From the NCBI GenBank assembly GCA_944324345.1, contig CALUVT010000004.1, forward strand, positions 180,246 through 244,245: 64,000 nt of DNA, in the 5' to 3' direction. Made by a program: the position numbers and the translations under genes. This DNA is from Candidatus Gastranaerophilales bacterium (GTDB taxonomy: Bacteria > Cyanobacteriota > Vampirovibrionia > Gastranaerophilales > Gastranaerophilaceae). Below the pieces are notes generated by a model. It saw only the letters and a list, made by a program, of their open reading frames with translations. It was not told where the DNA came from and ran no database searches. This document shows, piece after piece, positions 34,208 to 41,715 of the stretch (its first letter is position 1; every line of letters starts with the position of its first letter).

Positions 34208-34867
34208 TTACATAAAGAACCACAAAATAATTTTTGCATATTTTGCAAGAAAAACAAGTGCAAAACTTAGTATAAAGTCATAAATAATTTTTATACCGCT
34301 TTGTGCACAAATCCATCCCCACATAAAAGAGGCACCTTCATGTTTCAAGCCGGCTATAAACAGCATATACAAAATTCCGATAAAATGAACTGTCAAAACC
34401 CCGACAAGAACAGCATGCAGCATATTTCTGTTTGTAAAACCGCTCTTTAAAATCGAACCTGCAAAAAATACCGCCGGAATATATGCAAGAATATAACCAA
34501 AACCATATTCAAAAATATATTTTGGGCCTCCGCCAAGAGCGAAAACAGGGATTATAAATAATCCAATCAAAATGTACAACAAAATGCTTGCTATACCGTA
34601 TTTCCGTCCTAAAAAAGCACCGACAAACATCGCTACAGGGACTTGAGGAATAAGTTTGTACGTGTAAACAAAATCACTAAATTTTAATTCAGCACCAGAA
34701 AAAAGCCCCTTCGGAATTATAAAGTGTGTAATATCAAGTTGAACAAATGTAGATAAAACAAGTAAAAATGTACAACACAACATTAAAAGCAAACTCCCGA
34801 ATGACAGCCTTATCCCTTCAACCTGTTTCTTTATTACTTTTATCTTTGGTACAGAAGCCTTTATCAT
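34208..34867 (-). CDS. bioY: BioY family biotin transporter component
   Basis: Membrane S-component for biotin uptake, 219 residues with about six helices. GAFLGRKYGIASILLYILIGLFIIPVF followed by GGGPKYIFEYGFGYILAYIPA matches the BioY core (GxxxGxxxG...PxFxxGGG). The N-terminus is longer than usual by some 30 basic residues. Its ATG overlaps the rimI stop (ATGA), so they form an operon. No BioM or BioN lies nearby; BioY can work alone or with a shared ECF module. Confidence 0.88.
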   Translation of the reverse strand: MIKASVPKIKVIKKQVEGIRLSFGSLLLMLCCTFLLVLSTFVQLDITHFIIPKGLFSGAELKFSDFVYTYKLIPQVPVAMFVGAFLGRKYGIASILLYILIGLFIIPVFALGGGPKYIFEYGFGYILAYIPAVFFAGSILKSGFTNRNMLHAVLVGVLTVHFIGILYMLFIAGLKHEGASFMWGWICAQSGIKIIYDFILSFALVFLAKYAKIILWFFM

Positions 34868-35385
34868 AAAATATTAATTTTCCCTTTTAAATCACAAGTA
34901 TTTTTGTCATATCCCGATTTAAATTTATCGTAAAATATGTTCTCTGTCCACATAATCAATGCATCTTCATTATTATCCTGATAATATCCCTTTCTCACAC
35001 CCAATGATTTAAAGCCGTACTTTTCATAAAGCGATATTGCAGCCTTGTTTCCAACTCTGACTTCCAATGTAATATACTTTATCATATCCTTGTAACATTG
35101 ATTAAGCAAAGTTACCAAAAGAGCTTCCCCTAAATATTTTCTCCTATATTCAGGTAAAACTGCAATTGTCGTGACATGAGCCTCCTCAAGAATTTGCCAA
35201 CAACCCGCATAACCGATAAGTTTGCCTTCCTCATTAAATGCACTAAAATACTTTGCAAGTTCATTTGAAAGTTCACTTGCAAAAGAATCTTTAGACCAAT
35301 GATGCTCTCCATAAGCCTTTTCTTCAAGTAAAATGACATCATCAAGATCTGATTTTTGCATTGGTTTGATTTTGACACTCAGCAT
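34864..35385 (-). CDS. rimI: RimI-like N-acetyltransferase
   Basis: GNAT enzyme of 173 residues related to RimI, which acetylates the N-terminal alanine of ribosomal protein S18. Visible: the acceptor region HHWSKDSFASEL, AHVTTIAVLPEYRRKYLGEALL (acetyl-CoA binding loop, here RRKYLG), LEVRVGNKAAISLYEKYGF and YYQDNNEDALIM, all RimI-type. A 25-residue C-terminal extension follows. TAAAAT lies 6 bases before ATG. The stop overlaps the start of bioY. Confidence 0.88.
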   Translation of the reverse strand: MLSVKIKPMQKSDLDDVILLEEKAYGEHHWSKDSFASELSNELAKYFSAFNEEGKLIGYAGCWQILEEAHVTTIAVLPEYRRKYLGEALLVTLLNQCYKDMIKYITLEVRVGNKAAISLYEKYGFKSLGVRKGYYQDNNEDALIMWTENIFYDKFKSGYDKNTCDLKGKINIL

Positions 35386-35397
35386 ATACTGATTTTA
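35386..35397 (-). promoter_or_regulatory. Leaderless promoter of rimI-bioY, TAAAAT-N6-ATG
   Basis: Minus strand TAAAAT (35392-35397), CAGTAT, ATG. Confidence 0.55.
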
Positions 35398-35594
35398 GCA
35401 CAGAAAAAAAGGGACCGTTGATTTATTAAATTTTGTTTAGCTATTGATTTAGAAGGCTTAATATGGTAAAATTGGATGAAAAAATGGGAGTTAGCACTCT
35501 AATGTTTTTGTAAAATCGAATAAAAATTTTATAAAAATTCGATAACTGATAAATTGAAAAGTGAAAGTTTTACTACAGAGGATAAAGAGAGAAA

Positions 35595-36467
35595 ATGAAA
35601 AATATTGTTGTTTATACAGACAAAAATGAATCAAAACTTGCAGATGTTTTGGCACAAATTGACGACACAAACGTTAGAATTGAAAATGCAGAAAATCTTA
35701 AAGATTACGAAATGCTAAATCCCGGACTTGTGGTCATTGAAAGTGTCCCAAATATTAAAGATGTTTTGATGACAACAAAATTCAAAGCTCCTACCCTCTT
35801 TATCGGAGATGTATTCAAAGGAACTACCGTAAGGGCCGTTATTTTTGATTTTGTAAAAACTCCGGTTGACAACTTGGAATTAACTATTAGAGCAAATGCC
35901 CTGTTAAAGTATAAAGAGTTGAGAGATAAGCTTAAACTCGTATCAACAACTGATGAACTTACAGGACTTCACAACAGAAAATACATGCAAGAACGTCTTG
36001 AACAAGAAATTTCACGTGCAAAACGTTATGGAACTAAATTGTCTTGTCTGTTGTTTGACCTTGATTTCTTTAAAGTTGTAAATGATATTTACGGATACGA
36101 ATGGGGAGATGTCCTATTACGTTCAATTGCAGATAAATTGAAACAACTTATCAGAAAAGAAGATATCTTAACACGTTACGGAGACGAAGAATTCCTTTTA
36201 ATTCTTCCAAACACTTCCGAAGAAAACGCATTTTTGTTCGCTGAAAGGTTTAGACGTGATATTGAAAAAATGGAATTTATTCCTGCAGGAGAAGAAGAAA
36301 GACACCCAATAACTATCTCCGGTGGGATTTCTACATACCCTTGCCTTGAAAATACTGAGGAAGACGCAAATACAATTATTCGATATGCAGAACATGCCCT
36401 ATACAACGCTAAAAAACGCGGAAAAAATAAAATTGTTCAATTCTCTCAATTGAACCTTGGCGAATAA
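35595..36467 (+). CDS. Receiver-like plus degenerate GGDEF protein
   Basis: A 290-residue protein. Residues 1-105 look like a divergent receiver domain without a clear phosphoacceptor Asp. Residues 115-285 are a GGDEF domain: TDELTGLHNRKYMQERL, FDLDFFKVVNDIYGYEWGD and TISGGIST. The signature itself is GDEEF (196-200) rather than GGDEF; the second Gly, which lets the substrate enter the site, is Asp. It may be inactive, act as a c-di-GMP or GTP binder, or retain weak activity. GAGGA precedes the start. The methyltransferase-like gene begins 3 bases after its stop. Confidence 0.88.
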   Translation: MKNIVVYTDKNESKLADVLAQIDDTNVRIENAENLKDYEMLNPGLVVIESVPNIKDVLMTTKFKAPTLFIGDVFKGTTVRAVIFDFVKTPVDNLELTIRANALLKYKELRDKLKLVSTTDELTGLHNRKYMQERLEQEISRAKRYGTKLSCLLFDLDFFKVVNDIYGYEWGDVLLRSIADKLKQLIRKEDILTRYGDEEFLLILPNTSEENAFLFAERFRRDIEKMEFIPAGEEERHPITISGGISTYPCLENTEEDANTIIRYAEHALYNAKKRGKNKIVQFSQLNLGE

Positions 36468-36470
36468 GTA

Positions 36471-37130
36471 ATGTTTATCAATTTCAAGAAAATTTTAAAA
36501 GCTATAAGTAATTTGTTAGACAAATTTTCGGAAAATCCGACAGACTACACAACGTTGAACACCGTTGCGGAAAGAGAATTGTTCTATCATTATATTGGGA
36601 AGTGCAATTGTAAAAATTATCTGGAATTTGGATCGGGCGGTTCCACATTTGATGTATTAAAAAGAACTGATGCTGATGTATATTCTGTTGAAAGCAGTTT
36701 AAGTTGGATTAAGCGTATGAAATCATGGAAATTCATACGACAAAATATTTCTAAAGGGAAATTACACTTTGTCTATGCTAACATTGGCAAAACAAAAAAA
36801 TGGGGCTATCCATGCTCTGAAACAAAACAGGAATGTTTTTTAAATTATACACAATTATATACTCAACAAGTCCCATTCCCTTCAATTGTACTCGTAGACG
36901 GTCGTTTTAGGGTGGCATGCGTTTTAAGTATAATACTCAACGTTAAACCTAATGATAATTTAATAATTTTGTTCCACGATTTTTGGAACAGAGAACATTA
37001 TCACGTTGTTCTAAAATATCTGGAAACTATTGATAGGGCCGACTCTTTAGGAGTATTTAAAGTTAAAGAAAATATAAATAAAGATGAAATCTTCCAATTA
37101 TATGAAAAATACAAATATATAAGCGAATAA
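36471..37130 (+). CDS. Methyltransferase-fold protein, unknown substrate
   Basis: A 219-residue protein with a class I SAM-binding-like motif YLEFGSGGSTFDVL near 48 and the later VLVDGRFRVACVL near 142, a pair seen in a family of uncharacterised proteins often near polysaccharide genes. C-terminal LFHDFWNREHYHVVLKYLE continues the same family. It is probably translationally coupled to the GGDEF gene 3 bases upstream. A catalytic role is likely but not shown. Confidence 0.7.
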   Translation: MFINFKKILKAISNLLDKFSENPTDYTTLNTVAERELFYHYIGKCNCKNYLEFGSGGSTFDVLKRTDADVYSVESSLSWIKRMKSWKFIRQNISKGKLHFVYANIGKTKKWGYPCSETKQECFLNYTQLYTQQVPFPSIVLVDGRFRVACVLSIILNVKPNDNLIILFHDFWNREHYHVVLKYLETIDRADSLGVFKVKENINKDEIFQLYEKYKYISE

Positions 37131-37153
37131 TAATTAAACAGGTTTTAATTATT
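37129..37153. terminator. AT-rich hairpin across convergent stops
   Basis: AATAATTAAA-CAGGT-TTTAATTATT joins the stop codons of the genes at 36471 and 37145. It is short in GC pairs, so termination strength is doubtful. Confidence 0.4.
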
Positions 37154-37888
37154 CACCCCGTAACCAAACATTGCAAAATCATATTTTACAGGATCTTCTG
37201 AGTCAAATTTTTTCAAATTCTCCGTTAATTCTATAACAGCCTTAAAATCATTCACATTCCGTGATAAAAGCCCCATCTCCCTTGATAATCTTGCGACATG
37301 AGTATCAAGAGGGATAAGCAATTCCGACGGCTTCATAAAATTCCACAACCCAAAATCAACAGGTCCTTTACGAACCATCCATCGAAGATACATACACATA
37401 CGCTTCATAGCACTGCCTTTTCTGGCATCCGGAATCATAAATTTAAAACCCATAGCATTGTTGTCTTTTGCTCTCGAATAAAAATAATCAGTCACCGGAA
37501 CAAATATATTTCCTTCAACCGAATTTTCATAACCGTACTTAAAAAGTTCCTCTAAACTACTATTTCCCGTATATAAATTACGCATTATCAAAAAAATTTC
37601 TGCAAAATCCTCTGGCTTGCCAAAACGATAATTAAAATCCCCGAGAATTTTGGGTTCAAAATTTAAGATAAAATTTAGAGGCTCATTTTGTGCTATTTCA
37701 AGCAGAGTATCCAATTTTTTCAAAAAAACTTCGCGTCTTCCATACGCAACAAGAGATGCCATAAAGCCTGCAATTTCAATATCTTTTTTTGCTTGAAATC
37801 GTTTCGGGACTCGGATAGGATCATCCTTGATAAAATCTGTTGTTTCGTATTGATTTGCCAGTTTGTCTATCTCAGATTTTGTAATCAT
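37145..37888 (-). CDS. TIGR02757/DUF2400 family protein
   Basis: A 247-residue protein of the TIGR02757 family: DPIRVPKRFQAKKDIEIAGFMASLVAYGRRE at the N-terminus, KRMCMYLRWMVRKGPVDFGLW in the middle and the DTHVARLSREMGLL segment, which resembles the helix-hairpin-helix DNA glycosylase fold. Function is not known; a DNA-repair role has been suggested by fold only. Its ATG overlaps the tadA stop (ATGA), the last link of a four-gene operon. Confidence 0.88.
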   Translation of the reverse strand: MITKSEIDKLANQYETTDFIKDDPIRVPKRFQAKKDIEIAGFMASLVAYGRREVFLKKLDTLLEIAQNEPLNFILNFEPKILGDFNYRFGKPEDFAEIFLIMRNLYTGNSSLEELFKYGYENSVEGNIFVPVTDYFYSRAKDNNAMGFKFMIPDARKGSAMKRMCMYLRWMVRKGPVDFGLWNFMKPSELLIPLDTHVARLSREMGLLSRNVNDFKAVIELTENLKKFDSEDPVKYDFAMFGYGVNN

Positions 37889-38301
37889 CTAAGCTCCTTA
37901 AAGTAATCTTTTAATATCTTATCACATTCATCTTCCATAATCCCGCCATAAACTTTCATTTTCGAATTCACAAGTTTTCTAACGTCAATTACAGAACCTA
38001 GTGCTCCATAATTTTTGTCATAAGACCCGAAATATACAGCCTTTATTCTTGCTGAAATGATAGCCCAAGCACACATAGGACAAGGTTCTAAGGTAACATA
38101 GAGTTCACAGTCATCCAAACGCCAACGACCTAATTTTTTTTCAGCTTCGCGTATAGCTAAAATTTCTGCATGAGCAGTAACATCATTAGTTGTTTCTTTC
38201 TGATTAAAAGTCTCTGCTATAACTTCGCCATCTTTGATTATTAAAGCTCCCACAGGAACTTCTCCAAAGGATTTTTTCGCAAGCTCTACAGCACGTTTCA
38301 T
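37885..38301 (-). CDS. tadA: tRNA-specific adenosine deaminase TadA
   Basis: Deaminates A34 to inosine in tRNA-Arg(ACG). The 138-residue zinc enzyme has HAE at 44-46 (zinc His and catalytic Glu) and PCPMC at 73-77 (zinc Cys 74 and 77). The first helix is a little shorter than in E. coli TadA. Both ends overlap neighbours by four bases (ATGA), placing it between a sensor kinase gene and TIGR02757. Confidence 0.95.
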   Translation of the reverse strand: MKRAVELAKKSFGEVPVGALIIKDGEVIAETFNQKETTNDVTAHAEILAIREAEKKLGRWRLDDCELYVTLEPCPMCAWAIISARIKAVYFGSYDKNYGALGSVIDVRKLVNSKMKVYGGIMEDECDKILKDYFKELR

Positions 38302-39977
38302 TTAAGAACCTCTTGAGTATTATTAGCAAGATTTAAAGTAACTTCAACACAAAATCCGCAAGTTTTGTCACTGTGAAGTTCTATTTTTCCATTCATTGCC
38401 TCAATCAAACCCTTTACTATAAACAAACCTAAACCTGTACCTCTGGTGGTTCTTGTTGTGTTGTCGTCAAGGCGTACAAATTTTTCAAACAACTTCTTTA
38501 ATTTTTTGGGAGGAATAACTTCACAATCATTCTTTACAAAGATTTTTGCACAACCTTCTTTTATAATTCCGTCAACAACAATTTTAGAACCCTCTGCAGC
38601 ATATTTAGCGGCATTTTCCAATAAATTTACAAAAACCTGAATTAATCTGTCTTTATCACCCTCTACAAAAGGGAAATCCTCACCCAAATTAAATACTATT
38701 TCCATATTTCTTTTGTTTTTGATTAAAATTCTTGACTCCTCTAACACCTCAGGCAGCCAAACTTGTTCTATATTAGTACGCAGACGCATCCCTTCAATAT
38801 CAGGAATAGTTAACAAATCATCAATAAGTCTTTTCAAACGTTCCGATTGCTCTTTAATTATTCGCAAAGATTTTTGTCGGGTTTCTTCATCTATCTGAAT
38901 GTCCTGACGCATCAGACGCGATGTATAACCTTGTATACTTGTTAAAGGAGTCCGAAGTTCATGACTTACCGTATCAATAAGGTTTGAACGAAATTCATTC
39001 AACTGTTTTAACTCTATATTATTTTTCTTTAATTGAATATATGATTTATGAATTTCTGTTGCCATCCTATTAAACTCAAAGGCCAGAAATATAATTTCAT
39101 GAGGAGTAAAAGCTGTTGTTAAAAGCCTGATTTGTCTTTCATAATTCCCTTTTGATATTGCAATAATCCCTTTAAACAACTGTCTTATGTTGATATAAAG
39201 ATAATAAGTGTAAAGTCCGACAACAAAAATAATTGTTAAAGTTGCAAGTAGACAAGACAAAATTATTTTCAAGCTGTTATTAGTAATTGCTTTTTGTGTA
39301 ACTTTTTCAGTAGTGTTTACAATAATAGTAATTTTAGGGTCATTTTTCGAAACATATACAAGCGGCTGATTTTTTACATCCCCAAAAATAATTGGTTTGT
39401 TTTTCCTCAACTTCTCCGGAAGTAAAGAAATTGTTTTCTTATATGCTTCTTCTGTGTAATTATGTTCTGCAAGTAAAGTCCCATCATCCGTCAAAACGTA
39501 AATTTGTCTTTTATCATCAGCAAGAGACCTAAAAAGTTCATCCTTGACCGCATCTAACTTAAATGTTGCAACAAGATATCTGTTATCATTTATTTTTAGA
39601 GGAATTGATGCATTATTATTGGCTCTGTCTCTTTTTTTAATAGCCTCCAGCCCAGCATCATCAGTCATTTCCAAATTTTCACAATCATCAAGCTGTTTTA
39701 TAACAGATTTTAAATACTGTTCTTTTGCTCTTTGAGTTGGAAGATGTTCCAGAGAAAACACGATTTGTTCAAGATTACTTATTATTGTCTTGTTAAAAAA
39801 ATCAATTTCATCGGATACCATATTAGCAATTAAAACAGCAGATTCTCTAAGCTGATACCTCATTGATTGCTGATTTATGTTGTTTATGATAAACCCGCTG
39901 ATTGTCATTGGAACAATAACAGCAAATACAAAAACTATAATAATTTGTTCAACAATTTTTAAATGTTTCCCAAACAT
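38298..39977 (-). CDS. Membrane sensor histidine kinase with degenerate ATPase G1 box
   Basis: A 559-residue kinase: membrane helix 1 (about 12-32), an extracytoplasmic sensor of about 200 residues, helix 2 (about 235-258), HAMP, HisKA with DTVSHELRTPLTSIQGY, and HATPase with NLLENAAKYA and GTGLGLFIVKG. Where most kinases have DNGxG in the G1 box, this one has NDCEV, so adenine binding may be weakened. The start was put at ATG 39977 (MFGKHLK), with AAGGG 5 bases upstream; GTG 39983 would give a GTGA overlap with the regulator gene. It forms a two-component pair with that regulator. Confidence 0.93.
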   Translation of the reverse strand: MFGKHLKIVEQIIIVFVFAVIVPMTISGFIINNINQQSMRYQLRESAVLIANMVSDEIDFFNKTIISNLEQIVFSLEHLPTQRAKEQYLKSVIKQLDDCENLEMTDDAGLEAIKKRDRANNNASIPLKINDNRYLVATFKLDAVKDELFRSLADDKRQIYVLTDDGTLLAEHNYTEEAYKKTISLLPEKLRKNKPIIFGDVKNQPLVYVSKNDPKITIIVNTTEKVTQKAITNNSLKIILSCLLATLTIIFVVGLYTYYLYINIRQLFKGIIAISKGNYERQIRLLTTAFTPHEIIFLAFEFNRMATEIHKSYIQLKKNNIELKQLNEFRSNLIDTVSHELRTPLTSIQGYTSRLMRQDIQIDEETRQKSLRIIKEQSERLKRLIDDLLTIPDIEGMRLRTNIEQVWLPEVLEESRILIKNKRNMEIVFNLGEDFPFVEGDKDRLIQVFVNLLENAAKYAAEGSKIVVDGIIKEGCAKIFVKNDCEVIPPKKLKKLFEKFVRLDDNTTRTTRGTGLGLFIVKGLIEAMNGKIELHSDKTCGFCVEVTLNLANNTQEVLK

Positions 39978-39979
39978 AA

Positions 39980-40693
39980 TCACCCTTCTACGAATGGAGT
40001 TAATTTATAACCTACGTTTGTTACCGTATGAAGATACTTCGGATGTTTTGTATCAGGCTCAATCTTGTTCCGCAACCCTCCAACATGAACTCTTAACATC
40101 CTTACATCCTCATTGCTGTCATAACCCCAAACTTCATCAAGAAGAGTTGCCAATGTAACAGGATTATTAAAGTGCTGCATCAAACAGTACAATATTTCAA
40201 ATTCCGTAGGTGTTAGCTTAACCTTTTTATTTACAATGACTGCCTCAAGCGTTTCAGGGAAAATCTCTATATCTCCTGCACTCAAAACTTCGTCTGATAA
40301 AGATGATTTATCTTCATCAAAAACCTGATTTCTTCTTAAAAGAACACGGATTCTCAACAAAACTTCTTGTATATCAAACGGCTTCACCAAATAATCATCC
40401 GCTCCACAGTCAAAACCTTCAGTTTTATCATCTATTGTTCCCTTTGCCGTGAGCATTAAAATCGGTATCGCGAGTTTAGCCTGTCTGATATTTTTGCAAA
40501 CATCAAACCCATTCATCTTAGGCATCATAACATCAAGTAAAATTAAATCATAAGTGTTATTCAAAGCTTTATTAAGCCCTTCCATACCATCGCGGGCAGT
40601 ATCCACAAAATAACCGCTTGCTCTTACATCAAATTCGAGTAAATCCCTAATTTCATCATCATCATCAACTATTAAAATTCGTTTTTCCTGCAT
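39980..40693 (-). CDS. OmpR-family response regulator, RpaB-like
   Basis: A 237-residue regulator: receiver domain with DDDDE (11-15), phosphoacceptor in LILLDVMMPKMNG near 54 and K in LVKPFD near 105, then a winged-helix DNA-binding domain ending VHVGGLRNKIEPD...YLHTVTNVGYKL. It resembles cyanobacterial RpaB/RppA-type regulators in its receiver-linker layout. First gene of an operon with the kinase, tadA and the TIGR02757 gene; all junctions overlap or nearly overlap. Confidence 0.93.
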   Translation of the reverse strand: MQEKRILIVDDDDEIRDLLEFDVRASGYFVDTARDGMEGLNKALNNTYDLILLDVMMPKMNGFDVCKNIRQAKLAIPILMLTAKGTIDDKTEGFDCGADDYLVKPFDIQEVLLRIRVLLRRNQVFDEDKSSLSDEVLSAGDIEIFPETLEAVIVNKKVKLTPTEFEILYCLMQHFNNPVTLATLLDEVWGYDSNEDVRMLRVHVGGLRNKIEPDTKHPKYLHTVTNVGYKLTPFVEG

Positions 40694-40897
40694 GCAAACA
40701 CCTTTAATTTATTGATTAACCCTTTTTTATAGTATAAGATTTGTCGTTTTTTTTCAATTAATTATAAAGAAATAAAAACTAAATAAAAAATAATAAATCA
40801 CCATAATTCACTATTTTATGCTTATACCTAAAGGGGATTATTTTAAGTAAAAAAGGATTTAAAATCTACATATAACATATTGGTGGAGTAATTTAAC

Positions 40898-41206
40898 ATG
40901 TTAATGGGAAACAATTGCCATGATTGCAGCAACTACAATCGCTTGGAAATGAAAAATGTAAATAAGGACATTATAGCGTGGCTTGAAGATGTTATTGAAG
41001 AAAACAACAGCCGAATTGAACGAAAGGAGTGGAAAAGTAAGTACAACAGTTATGTAGTTTACGATTACGAACCCTTTTGCACTGACGGATTTGAAATAAA
41101 CCTAGTAATAACTTCTCACAACGCTGCCTATTTAAATTTCATAAAGTATTTGTATGACGAAAAAATAAGTACTATTGAATACTTAAACAGCTGTATTGGC
41201 GTATAA
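40898..41206 (+). CDS. Unknown 102-residue protein
   Basis: No family recognised. It begins MLMGNNCHDCSNYNRLEMKN with CxxC and is acidic and aromatic afterwards (YNSYVVYDYEPFCTDGFEINLVITSHN). No membrane segment. GGTGGAG lies 9 bases upstream of the ATG. It is a single gene between the divergent response regulator and a terminator at 41211. The CHDC pair and C in the middle could bind a metal. Confidence 0.55.
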   Translation: MLMGNNCHDCSNYNRLEMKNVNKDIIAWLEDVIEENNSRIERKEWKSKYNSYVVYDYEPFCTDGFEINLVITSHNAAYLNFIKYLYDEKISTIEYLNSCIGV

Positions 41207-41210
41207 CAAA

Positions 41211-41240
41211 AAACAGACCGCTAACAAACGGTCTGTTTTA
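41211..41240. terminator. Terminator between convergent genes
   Basis: AACAGACCG and CGGTCTGTT pair perfectly around CTAACAAA, with A and T runs outside. Confidence 0.9.
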
Positions 41241-41264
41241 GTATCTAAAATATTTAATTTTATC

Positions 41265-41558
41265 TTATTCAGCTGTTTGTTCTGTAGTTTCCTGTTCTTT
41301 AGTGAAACAATCTTTACAAAAGACTTCTTTACCCGGAATCGGTTTAAACGGAACCTGTGTTTGTGCTCCGCATTTTGAACACACTGCATCGTACATTTTT
41401 CTGTGTCTTCGATTGTTTTTTCTACGTGCCTTTCTGCATTCAGGACATCTTTTCGGTTTGTTTACCAAACCTTTTTCCGCGTAGAATTCCTGTTCACCTG
41501 CTGTGAAGACGAATTCTGCGCCGCAATCTTCACAAACAAGTTTTTCATCTTGGTACAT
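41265..41558 (-). CDS. Zinc-ribbon protein with two zinc sites
   Basis: A 97-residue protein with two CxxC...CxxC zinc knuckles: CEDC (9-12) with CPEC (about 38-41), and CSKC (about 60-63) with CKDC (about 81-84). The basic stretch RKARRKNNRRHRK between them could bind nucleic acid. This matches the small zinc-ribbon (zf-trcl) family found in many uncultured anaerobes. AGGAGA precedes the ATG. Function unknown. Confidence 0.85.
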   Translation of the reverse strand: MYQDEKLVCEDCGAEFVFTAGEQEFYAEKGLVNKPKRCPECRKARRKNNRRHRKMYDAVCSKCGAQTQVPFKPIPGKEVFCKDCFTKEQETTEQTAE

Positions 41559-41715
41559 TTTTCTTCTCCTGATTTAAATTGGTACTCTAAAGAAACCTTT
41601 AGCAAAATTCCTTTAATTCATATAATTATACACTATTTTTGAAATTATGCAAGCAAAAATGAAATAACTCAATATCAAAAGCATTAATTTCAAAATATTT
41701 AATACTGCAAAACAC

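Noticed and set aside
35491-35499. TTAGCACTC, half of a CIRCE heat-shock operator
   Set aside because: The second half GAGTGCTAA is absent at the required 9-base distance, and the gene downstream is a GGDEF protein.
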